From Paraglomus occultum (Eukaryota > Glomeromycota > Glomeromycetes > Paraglomerales > Paraglomeraceae), in the NCBI GenBank assembly GCA_910592205.1, contig CAJVPJ010000990.1, forward strand, positions 1 through 13,645: 13,645 nucleotides of DNA. The letters are read 5' to 3'. This document shows, piece by piece, positions 1 to 9,059 of the stretch. Positions within the stretch are counted from its first letter, which is position 1. Every line of letters starts with the position of its first letter. The notes beneath the pieces were generated by a model, which was given only the letters and a program-made list of their open reading frames with translations, was not told where the DNA came from and did no database searches. The position numbers and the translations under genes were made by a program.

Positions 1-85
1 ATAATAGGACTGGTTTGGGTAAACGAAATTTCATCGGTATAACCAGTTATCGGTATAAGAATATCGGTATAAAGAGGGTTGACTG
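1..85. mobile_element. End of a pogo/Fot1-like DNA transposon (or MITE), cut by the window edge
   Basis: Read on the minus strand from position 85, the sequence starts CAGTCAACCCTCTTTATACC, the style of terminal inverted repeat seen in pogo/Fot1/Tigger-type Tc1-mariner elements (CAGT-AACCCTC-TATA). It is flanked by TA at 86-87, the usual target dinucleotide. Inside it, the decamer ATCGGTATAA (plus strand) occurs three times, at 33-42, 49-58 and 63-72, as expected for subterminal transposase-binding repeats. The opposite end and any transposase lie to the left of the window, so the element cannot be classified as autonomous or not. The repeats are seen directly; the family assignment is inferred from the terminus. 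Confidence 0.6.
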
Positions 86-2454
86 TATTAGTATTTTCTG
101 GAGGGTTTTAGGTTTCCTTATCACTATTAAGAAAGACATTTTAATGGCTTACAGTTTTCCCTCACTATGTAAAATTTTGAGTACTAGTATAATAATAAAT
201 ATTCCTATTTATAATACTATAACTAACTGTTAATTAAACTTTTGGTGTCTCATGAGCACTCACTATTTATATTGGAGCCATTATCAGTTTCTAACTCAAA
301 CACTGGAAAAAGAGCTTACTTTTTCACAATTAGATTTAGTACTAGTATTAGTGACAATATAATCAATCTGCTGTTTCAAAGCTATTTATAAATGGGATCA
401 GACTCAAACACTGGAAAAAAAGGAGCAATACTAACAAAGCATTCTGTTTTCACATGTAAAACTGGATCTACAGTATAACAAATGTTGTGCGCGTAATGTT
501 TGAAATTTGATGTTAATATTGTATTTACATTATTGCTATTACTACTACTATTGTTACTGATACAATGTGTCCCGCAATAATAATAACATTACGTAAATCA
601 CGCGAGTTGCACTTAGCAGAGGGAAATTGCTTGGGCTGCAAAAACCATAATCATAGAACCGAACCTATTTGTTTATACCACGTATTAACCTGCCCACGTT
701 GACATTTGAATGGATGTATTGTCAGAAGAAAGACGGGTTCTAATTTATCCACGTAAGCGATGATTTACTAGCGTACCCGTCACACGTAATTACTTCCACT
801 GCGATGCAATTTGCAGCAAATACGACTGTTTATAAGCCAACTCACTCTGTGCTGTGTCCCATCCATGGTTGAATCAATTAAAATGACGATTACATTATCC
901 AGATACAGTACGGTATAATTACTATTACCCGTATTTTAACCTAATTTTATTAATGTCAAGTGATTATTATTTATTATCGTTTCAAAGCTTAACTGCTGTG
1001 CAGAAACAGAAGCTATGTAATGCGAACAATCCTTATGTATTTTCGTTAACTGTAGTAAAGCAGACAGTAATAGAGACTAAAAAAATGGCTATCATTCAGC
1101 TATGATGAAGAACTGACAACAGTCAGCGCCTTGTGCACAGCCGAATAACAATACCAATAAGCACTTAAATCAATTAGCAGAAAAATGTTTAGAATGTTCT
1201 ACTATTCGACTATCCCGGTAACGAGCAACTAAAAAGTTTTATGACCCTTCAAAAATAGATCCTCATTTCTACCTATACCGATATAACATGATGACAACAT
1301 TGATATTGATAGAACAATGTTACCACACGCGTATCAGGGTACGCCATCGTACACATCTGGCGCAATATGTTGTTGATTATCATCAATATACGTTTACGGT
1401 CAAAACTTTCCTCGTGGCAAGTCCATTGAACCAACTGGCAAATGGTGTGTGACAAGGACGAAAAAAAAATATACAGTATGGCCCATTGGGAATCCATAAA
1501 ATACTTCAATTCACGAGGTATCTTATTCTATTAGTCTGGTAACAATACGTGTAATTCGAGATGTCTTTACACGAATGCGTTATCAGCCAAAATGAAAGCG
1601 CAAAATGGCATAGTATTCGTATGGCTTAAGAATTGAACACCCCAAGATAAAAAAATTTTAGAGTCACGTGCATGATTAGTATTCATTAAGTGGGATTGTA
1701 CAGCATGCTGCATAAGCGGGATTGTTAGTACAAAGTAAACAAACTGTACGCATTTGAGCGACTGCTACACAGACAAATTAGCTGTGATGGGGGTACGCCA
1801 CGGTATTGTGTTAATTGGTTCTATTTATTCACAATCAGAATTCAATCGCTATTCAGATTCCTGTGCGTCACAGCAAGGGAATTTGTCGTCTTATGGAACT
1901 TGGGGCAACATTTAACGACTCGATTATGTTATAAATAGGTTAACGCTTGATATTTTAAGTTATAAATCAACATTTAAATATTAATCAAACAAGAATCTGT
2001 GGCGATTAAAATTTTGCATTGTGGCTTACATTCCAAAAAGAGTGACCTAAATAAAGACTCCGCATAGAACAATTTCCTTATTCTCAAGAGTACACGAGAG
2101 CACAAAGATCCCTGACTCACGTGAAATGTGCATCAATATTGTAGCTACTACGCGCGTTGCCCCAAATTTTGGATTTGTTTAACATAGTCATAAAAAATCA
2201 AATGTCAGTGCCCAACGTGGATGGAGAGATAAGCTTTATGATTATTGACACCCAGATTATACATAAATGAGGCAACTGTGATCATGACAACAAACTACTT
2301 AATTATAGTTAGCAAAAGAACTGCATTACCCCCATCCCCTTACGATTGACTATTTAAATTAATGTAATCCGTGTCCAAACCCGCTTTTTTTCTTTTCAAC
2401 TCGATAAGAATAAAAAAAGACCCCGGATACGACTTTCTTTAATCGTTCAGAATC
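86..2454. other. AT-rich intergenic region, no supported gene
   Basis: No reading frame here has recognisable protein character. The longest is 78 codons on the minus strand (1273-1509) and shows no family motif or splice partner. The stretch holds a diverged local duplication near 263-311 and 382-419, and a short direct-repeat/palindrome cluster at 1687-1725. The last part, about 2340-2454, is presumably the promoter and 5' leader of the TMEM135-like gene. I found no tRNA or rRNA gene. Confidence 0.6.
263..419. repeat. Diverged tandem duplication, two units
   Basis: The 18-mer ACTCAAACACTGGAAAAA occurs at 294-311 and again at 402-419. Each copy is preceded by CTATTTATA (263-271 and 382-390), but the spacers differ (22 and 11 bases). 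GTACTAGTAT also appears twice, at 181-190 and 339-348. This is best read as an old local duplication of about 110 bp with later indels. Confidence 0.55.
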
Positions 2455-4587
2455 ATGCCGCCCCCCCACAAGGAGGAAACGGAAAGCTATATAAATATGC
2501 AAGGATCAGAAGATAATGAGATCATAGAAAAGGATGATCCGAGTACTGCTCAACAACATCGTCACAAACATTCACATCATCATCATCACCACCACATAAA
2601 GAAACCGGAAACTTATAGGGCAATATTAAAACATGCCTTGGCTGGTGGATTGCGTATGTTGTCACCGAGATAATGATAACTATGCATCGCATTACACAAT
2701 CTTACCTTTTTTCGTATTGACCGTATAGGATCATATATATTGGGTCATTCTGCTCGTGGAGGTCTGAACTTTTTCTTACATCTTTTACTGGTATTCCGCA
2801 AGAGGTAATGTATAGGTCCCCTCCTCCTCCCTACGAATAAAAGAAGCAGGGCCCCCTGTTCTCCATCCCCATATCCTACGATAAACCCTCCAACTTTTAC
2901 ATCAAATCATGTATTCAACAAAATAACCTCTTTTCTCCCACTCACTCACTCTTCCCCAATAGACAATCGTCAGTTTTGGAGGCATTTCGTCGTGGTTTTT
3001 TCGGAACGGATGCGTTTCGTTTTGGCGTCGTCTTTGGTGGGTTTTCGTTTTTATGGAAGCTGATAAACAATAGTATGCGACTTGCTCGCGGAAAAGAAGA
3101 TCATTGGAATGGGCTTGTCGCAGGTAAATCAATGATGCGTTGATTACATTACACGCTCACCTAATCCGTAATCTCAGACGTGCTGTTTCTGCCATATAGG
3201 ATCAATTGCTGGACTTGCCATCATTGCAGAGAAACGAGAGAGAAGAATAACGCTCGCACAGCAAGTTTTTGTAAGGTTAATATTCGGGTCTTGTCAACCG
3301 AGGCTTTAGCATGACGTTTCGTATCTTAATTGCCGTTTATATTTGTATTTTTTCTATAGGGCATTACAAGGTGCTTATAATGCGGGCCATGCGCGCGAGT
3401 ATTTCAACATTCCTCATGGTGACTCGTTGCTATTCATGGTAACCTGTGGTCAAGTTCTATACGCTTACACGGTAAATTGAATAATCGTTGCTGGCAAGCC
3501 CGTCATTTGTTTTTCCCCCCCGACTATCATCATGAGACAAACCACAAACTTTTTTTTTTTATTCAGTTGCAACCAGATACAATTCCGCAAGACTTTTTAA
3601 AGTTTATGATCCAAACAGCGCGTGTTCCCGCTAAAGCACTTCGATTCAATAGATTAAACGTTCGTGGACAACCATTAAATACGGCTGAGCTATTGGATTA
3701 TGCGATAAAGCATAAAGCAACTCCTAAAGCTTTGGACGTTATATCAAAACTGCCTGCTCATCCACTGGCTATACCATGGTTGGTTATTTTATGCTTTTTC
3801 GTTTCCCTGCCTTGTTATAATGTAAAAAAAAAAAAAACACGGGCATTCACCGATATTTGTAATCACAGTTCACTCGTTCACCCACGTTTCGATTCCTGCA
3901 AATATACGATTGTCGAACGGTTTTACAAAGTCTTTAAAACGATTTTACCCGTATATGCGGCTTTAAATACCGTTTCTATGCTAGTATTGGGACTTAAACT
4001 CTTTATCAAAAAGTAATGTCACTCTTGGAATTCAGTTTCGTTTCTCAAAGTTTAGGTTGTCAATTCTAAAGTATCGCTTATTTTCCTTGTAGTCCCAAAC
4101 ATACTACCTACAAAGCCTCGTTCAACACTATACGTTCTTCGGTATTTCTTGCTATGTTCGTCACCGGTTATCAGACACAGGTGTGTCTTCACCGAAATCT
4201 TGTCAAAGCCGGACATAAGTGGCATTCAAAATATTTCTACTGGTGGTGGGGATTCATTACCAGTCTGTCTATCTTTATCGAAGACAGAAGACGACGCGTT
4301 GACTTGGCTTTATATGTATTACCAAAGGCTGCCGAGTCTTGGTATAAGATATTATACAGTAAGAACTGGATTTTCGAATTAAATCACTATGCAGACGTAT
4401 GGTTTTTCTCAGCCGCTACAGGCGTTATAATGGTAAGTCAAAGTTTGATAAAGTTGCCAAGGAACAGCTCATTCGAAAACGAATATTGACTTTTATATTT
4501 TTTTGGTAGGCCTTTTATCAGCAAGAACCCGAAGTTCTTAGCCACATAGTAAAATCTGTACTACACAACTTTGTTGGAAAGAACTGA
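2455..4587 (+). CDS. TMEM135-like multi-pass membrane protein, 8 exons, 436 aa
   Basis: Exons: 2455-2653, 2974-3123, 3200-3275, 3360-3471, 3567-3778, 3869-4012, 4093-4432, 4510-4587; the sum is 1311 nt, in frame throughout. The product resembles the TMEM135 family (human member about 458 aa), whose members act in peroxisomes and mitochondria and share the Tim17-type glycine-rich membrane fold. Visible marks are a hydrophobic glycine-rich segment FGVVFGGFSFLWKLI near residues 82-96, GLVAGSIAGLAIIAE near 113-127, the Cys-rich motif P-C250-...-H254-P-...-D-S-C260, and further membrane segments near 274-295, 313-330 and 395-415. The N-terminus is hydrophilic, with seven consecutive His (41-47) just before a conserved-looking start at about residue 51. 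Most donors are GTAAGT/GTATGT-like; introns 3 and 5 need the weaker donors GTTAAT and GTTGGT. AATAAA lies at 4714-4719. The family call is strong; individual weak splice sites are less certain. Confidence 0.82.
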
Positions 4588-4713
4588 TATCTGCGTAGTT
4601 TATATAAGTTTATGCAATATAGAGGAAGAGAAAGCTCAAGATATTTGTCAGTAGTTAAGCAACGCTAACTGTTAGCCCATTTGCAAATAACGCAGAAAAT
4701 CAAGCGCTCTAGA

Positions 4714-4719
4714 AATAAA
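4714..4719 (+). promoter_or_regulatory. Polyadenylation signal, TMEM135-like gene
   Basis: A perfect AATAAA sits about 127 bases after the stop codon at 4585-4587. It is the first such hexamer downstream. Confidence 0.45.
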
Positions 4720-4851
4720 ATTTCTGTATATATCATAATTACGTATCATGGGGCTTAAATCTGTCATGTCAACTCCACGTGAACACAAACATAAAGTAAA
4801 GTCCTGGCAGACGTGTAGTTTCCACTTTTGCAAAAAAAAATTTTCTCAGAG

Positions 4852-4885
4852 TACCATGTATTCATGGAACACCTGCAACATGGTA
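4852..4885. repeat. Inverted repeat, 8 bp arms
   Basis: TACCATGT (4852-4859) is perfectly complementary to ACATGGTA (4878-4885) across an 18-base loop. It lies in the convergent intergenic region, with no T-tract that would suggest a bacterial-type terminator. It may be chance. Confidence 0.4.
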
Positions 4886-5117
4886 TTCTTTCCATTCTTG
4901 AAATCTTGCTTCCTACACTGAGTAAATATCAATAGCGTCAAAAAAAAATCGAGTATTTTTGAGAGCGAGTTGCGAGAAACAAGAATATACCTTTGGGGAT
5001 ATTTTCAGGAGTGTCGGACATTTCCTCTACACGACGCTCACGAATAATCAAAACTGGACAAAATCTGTATGTATCATATTTAGTGATGTTTCAAGCAAAC
5101 GAAAAAAAAGACTTGGC

Positions 5118-5175
5118 AAAAAAAAAAAAAAAGGAAACAGAAACAGAAACAGAAACAAACAAACGAACAAACAAG
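5118..5175. repeat. A-rich microsatellite: poly-A, then AAACAG and AAAC units
   Basis: Fifteen A are followed by three or so AAACAG-type hexamers and then AAAC/GAAC tetramers. It is simple-sequence DNA with no coding value. Confidence 0.85.
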
Positions 5176-5333
5176 AATGATCGATCGCTTCGATGAAAAA
5201 AAAAAGAGCCAATTGATTGCGTTCCAGTCCGCCGGTATATATCGCTGTTAAGAATTGAGAGGCGAATTAGATATTCTTTTACGATACGGGTAGAATTTCT
5301 CCTTTATTAGTTCATAGATCAACCGGACGATAA

Positions 5334-5339
5334 TTTATT
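5334..5339 (-). promoter_or_regulatory. Polyadenylation signal, Swd2/WDR82 gene
   Basis: The minus strand reads AATAAA about 40 bases after the Swd2 stop codon. A second AATAAA follows at 5303-5308. Two closely spaced hexamers support the distant last exon. Confidence 0.45.
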
Positions 5340-5378
5340 CGCATTGACTCACCATCACAAACACGCCAAGTTTCATCA

Positions 5379-7571
5379 TTATAATACAGGATTATCTAAT
5401 GCTGGTTCCCAGAATGCCTATTAGATGTCGGCGTAATACAAGTTAGTACTTCACGTTATACCATCAAATCATTATATTGTTATTCCACCAAATATGTATT
5501 GTATGCTCTGTCAATCAAGTAACATTACAATGATATGCACTCACAATCGGTAAATGCATATACTATGTAATGACTCGTGTGGTTCAGAGCACCGGCATTT
5601 GTAATCAACCCTTTTTAGTTTTCGATCATTTCAAACCGCGAGTTTGTGTAAACTGAATAGTAAAATTAAAACTTGCGGGGAACATTGATCGGTATCGCGA
5701 AAATAAATGGAAAAGCGAAAATAATAGACAACTGCGAATAAAAAAGCAAAGATTGTTCCAATTTTTAAACACCAATCTCTTCGTAAGCCTAATTGTGAAA
5801 TACTTACCAAGTCTGTGCATCCGCTGACCATCATCAGATACCTAGGATTAAATTTTACCACTTGAGATGGCTTGGTATGAGAATCTAATTGCTTCAGCGG
5901 ACGTATGTCGATCGAAGCAAATGCCGGAGTAGGCGTCTGTATGTCCCATATGCTTATTACACCGTCCTGGGAGCCTGAGATATAGGATACGAATCGTGCA
6001 AATGTAATTTACATATTTTGAGTAAATAAAATGCATAGAGAAATGAAAACGCAAGCTAAATGCAGAAATTCGCATGGCCTAAAAACTTTCATGTCACGTC
6101 ACGTCAACAATCTCATGTTCCTCTGTCACCCTCCTATATCCTCTCATTCACTCTCATCACTCTTCCAAACTTACCACCAATTACAAATCCGCCGTCTGGC
6201 GTAAACCCAGCATCGTCTCCGCCTAACCCTTCTGCAACGGCTCCCAAGCCGACATGCCCAACCAATCGCCTTCGCAGTTCACCGCTGAAAGCGTCAATCA
6301 CGTAGTGCTGGTCCCCTCCAGTAGTGATAAGAATATTCTTTCCGTCGTTTGAGAACTTTAGAGATGTCCATGTTGGAGGCGCGATGTTTCTTTGGTAGGC
6401 TATGGCTGAGAAGAACGGATCTATTATTGTAAATGTTGAAAAGGGACCCTATGGGTTTAAAGGTGTTTGATGAGACGAAACAAAATCGCAGAAGTAAAAT
6501 AAATCGGTAGTCTCGTGTGAGTATATTAAAGTTTATCGAAAGTTGTGTCTTTTGAGAGATGCATTGTAGAATGAATAGATGTTACCTTGTCAAAGTTCCG
6601 TAAATCGTACAAGCGCACTTTGTCAGCTACACCAAGCGCGAACACCAGTCCTTTATTATCGTAACCAACTGAAGGGCGACCTTTTACCCCCAAACAGCCC
6701 TATAATTAAGTCATGTCAGGCTGCTTTTACATTCAACTTTTTATATATGCACTCGAGCTAATATCTCTCCCTTCGTACCTGACAATGATGTGATCTAACA
6801 TCATACAATCGAATGGAATCGTCAACACTTCCTGATAGGAATGTGTCGTCTACAGGTGACATTTCAAGTGTAACTACCCTTATTAGTGAATTAAGAATAT
6901 TGATGAGCTTTCTTTTTGTTCAATGTATATCGCGAAATCGCGTAAACGGAACAAGAATGTTAAACATAATATAATAGTAATCTAGAGTTTTTCCTTACTG
7001 TGACTTGTGCCCAACGAAATACGAAATAAACTTGTTGTCATGTATCGAGAGATATCTTATAATGTCTATAAAATACAATTGTTGATGAAAAGCCAAGAGA
7101 TGGAAATGACGAAAAAACACGGAATTGTATGAAATTTTTACCATTCTCTTTTGTGGACGCGTACAGGATAGCTTTGTTGCTATGAGTAAACCTTGTCAAA
7201 TGAACACCATATTTCTTACTGTATAATAACTTTTTGTGACTGTAATTACGATTAACATCATCAGTTATACAACAGGACTGCAGTCAAGTCAATCGAATCC
7301 ATTCGTAATTTAAACTCTTCTCGATCGCTCTTGATTTCCCTCCATTGCTCCTATCTTCATCGCCAACCCTTCCCATTCCTTCTTTTCATACTCACATTCC
7401 CGCTTTACAGTCATAAATGTTAATACACTCGTCCGCAGAGGCTGTTACACAATACACGCCAGTATCGTCGAAATCAAGAGCTGTCAGTGGCTTGGAGTTG
7501 TGTTGGAACAGTTTAGCCACTTTTAGTTGTTGCATACGTTGTGCAGTTGTTGCGTATTTGAGTTCAGACAT
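5379..7571 (-). CDS. swd2: WD40 protein Swd2/WDR82, COMPASS and CPF subunit, 8 exons, 344 aa
   Basis: Exons in coding order on the minus strand: 7571-7396, 7239-7142, 7065-6999, 6878-6779, 6699-6586, 6448-6175, 5974-5808, 5417-5379; the sum is 1035 nt, in frame. Swd2/WDR82 is a beta-propeller subunit of the Set1/COMPASS H3K4 methyltransferase and, in yeast, of the cleavage and polyadenylation factor; it acts in the nucleus. Family marks: [20 protein letters not shown] near the start, INIYDC closing blade 1, [17 protein letters not shown] (about 62-78), [20 protein letters not shown] (109-128), [26 protein letters not shown] (about 174-190), [35 protein letters not shown], and the closing AFWEP. 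The final exon encodes only [12 protein letters not shown] after a 390-base intron. Intron 3 uses the acceptor AATAAG, which lacks a pyrimidine tract. The start is the first ATG, giving the expected short N-terminus. Confidence 0.93.
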
Positions 7572-7746
7572 GTTTTTTAAAATGCTATAATCGAAAGGGG
7601 GGAGAATGTAAAAGTTGAAGAATGTAAAGCATTATCATCACGTGATAAAGATTGTTGATGATTGGGGAAATCAAATAAAATTTGGCGCGTGACGCGCTTT
7701 CCATGCAGATCTTTTAATTTGCAATCGTATCATTAAAAAAAGGACC
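7572..7746. promoter_or_regulatory. Bidirectional promoter between Swd2 and the coiled-coil gene
   Basis: Only 175 bases separate the two divergent start codons, so both promoters and 5' leaders must share this stretch or overlap the genes. No clear TATA box stands out. Confidence 0.55.
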
Positions 7747-8286
7747 ATGGACGGCATATTACAAGAGAAAACGTCAGAGATAGGGTGCTCACAAGAAAAA
7801 TTGCCTAATGAGGAAGCAGTAGCTATGAATAGTGGGGAGGAAAGTAAGCGAGAATCTTGTCTCATCATCTTTTTTTATAAATGCATAATTGAGAGTAGAG
7901 AAGATCAATATATGTAGGGACCCTCATTAATTTAATAACCCAACACCAGAGAACCATTGGCAATATCTATTGCAACCTGACGTCATGCTCAAGACATTTT
8001 AATTGATCAGTACTCCGATTTTACTTCTTTTCCAATCATTGTTTCTATAGTTTCCCCACCTCCAAAAAACCCCGCCAACTGCTGCTCCATTGCGACCGAT
8101 TCATTCGCAGAACTAGTCACACAGATGCGGAAAGAAATAGAACAAAGAATTGAACATGAGCGCAAAAGCCGTGCCATTCTCTGTGACCAACTTCTCCAAC
8201 CGATCGTGGAAAAATACATGGAACAGATGAGACAAGGAGATCAAAGAACATCGTCATTACAAGAAAATGGCGATCCAACTTTGTAG
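7747..8286 (+). CDS. Small coiled-coil protein of unknown function, 2 exons, 110 aa
   Basis: I do not recognise this protein. Exon 1 is 7747-7843 and exon 2 is 8051-8286, joined across a 207-base intron with donor GTAAGC and acceptor TTTCTATAG; the junction codon is A|TT (Ile33). The reading frame is continuous to the TAG at 8284-8286. The N-terminal half (to about residue 48) is acidic and polar, with a Pro-rich SPPPKNP patch. Residues from about 50 to 95 are strongly helical and rich in Glu, Arg, Gln and Leu (FAELVTQMRKEIEQRIEHER then KSRAILCDQLLQPIVEKYME), typical of a short coiled coil such as a small subunit of a complex. The ATG context is good (ACCATGG). It is divergent from Swd2. No membrane segment or catalytic motif is visible. 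Confidence 0.62.
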
Positions 8287-9059
8287 TGGGCCAAAGAGTT
8301 CGCATCAGAAAGTTGGGGTAAATTGGAAAATGTGGGGGTGGATTAGTTTTGTGGGTTGGTCGGTATTTTTTTGGTTATTAATTGGGCAATCCTGTAAATA
8401 TTTCATCAACGTTATCAGTGTTGTTGTTTAAGCTAGTTTGGAACATTTTGTTCTAGCCAAATCAAGTATATTCTTGTGTTTATGACTATGTATATCACGA
8501 TGTCGTTTAGAGATCAGATCACTAAACCATATAACGCGAACTATTAATTACCATTTTAATCACAATGAGACTCAAGCATAGACCGTTTAATATTATGTAC
8601 ATGTCATATGATTAATGCGCTTTATTGTTTTGATAGTCATTTGTCAAACATTCAATCAATCAATCAATCAATCAATCATCTTCCATGGTCGGCATTAAAC
8701 AATTCATCCACTCAGACCAGCCCTGCATGGCAGAAATGCATGAGCATGCTACCGAGAGAATTTACATATAAATCGTCTCCGTTCCCATCCTTTTCCTTTT
8801 TCTATTCACTTTACTTGACAACTCCTCATCAACCCCACAAAAAACATCTGAACGCGTCTAATCTCAAATATATACACCCTTTTCAATCCAACCACCCTTA
8901 TTTTAATCGAAACAACTAACAACAACTCGCTAATAACTTGTTCTCATCGTCTTCCTGGTTGTATCTACATTTCAACATTTAATCAACCGCATACTCTCCA
9001 CGCCCCCACCCTCTTCCAAAAGCACATTCTCTCTCCTTCCCCTACCGTTACTCCTAAAC
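8287..9059. other. Intergenic region and pyrimidine-rich 5' leader
   Basis: No supported gene. An open frame at 8608-8919 reads through the TCAA microsatellite (giving repeated INQS) and then Ser/Pro/Thr/Asn-rich low-complexity sequence, which fits a C- and T-rich leader rather than protein. From about 8780 to 9059 the plus strand is conspicuously pyrimidine-rich, a common trait of fungal core promoters just upstream of the start codon at 9060. Confidence 0.55.
8652..8678. repeat. TCAA tetranucleotide microsatellite
   Basis: There are six perfect TCAA units followed by a partial one. Confidence 0.9.

Larger units (their letters stand above)
4588..5378. other. Intergenic region between two convergent genes
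   Basis: This stretch holds the 3' ends of the TMEM135-like gene (AATAAA at 4714-4719) and of Swd2 (minus-strand AATAAA at 5334-5339 and 5303-5308), an A-rich microsatellite at 5118-5175, and a short inverted repeat at 4852-4885. Small reading frames around 4959-5196 are made of the Lys/Thr/Glu/Asn codons of that microsatellite and are not credible genes. Confidence 0.6.

Noticed and set aside
1274-1282. Inverted copy of the transposon-end motif (TATACCGAT)
   Set aside because: Only nine bases match, without the CAGTCAACCC terminus or a TA boundary, so it does not define a second element end.
1273-1509. 78-codon minus-strand open frame
   Set aside because: No family motif, no splice partner, and composition typical of AT-rich noncoding DNA.
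2902-3132. 76-codon minus-strand frame opposite TMEM135 exon 2
   Set aside because: It is antisense to a well-supported exon.
4959-5196. Two overlapping plus-strand frames over the microsatellite
   Set aside because: They are dominated by the poly-A and AAACAG repeat and have no protein character.
5626-5861. Minus-strand frames covering the last Swd2 intron
   Set aside because: They are partly Swd2 exon 7 read in frame, then intron sequence; the true protein splices to the AFWEP exon.
8608-8919. 103-codon plus-strand frame
   Set aside because: It reads through a TCAA microsatellite and a pyrimidine-rich leader, with low-complexity Ser/Asn/Pro composition and no start context.
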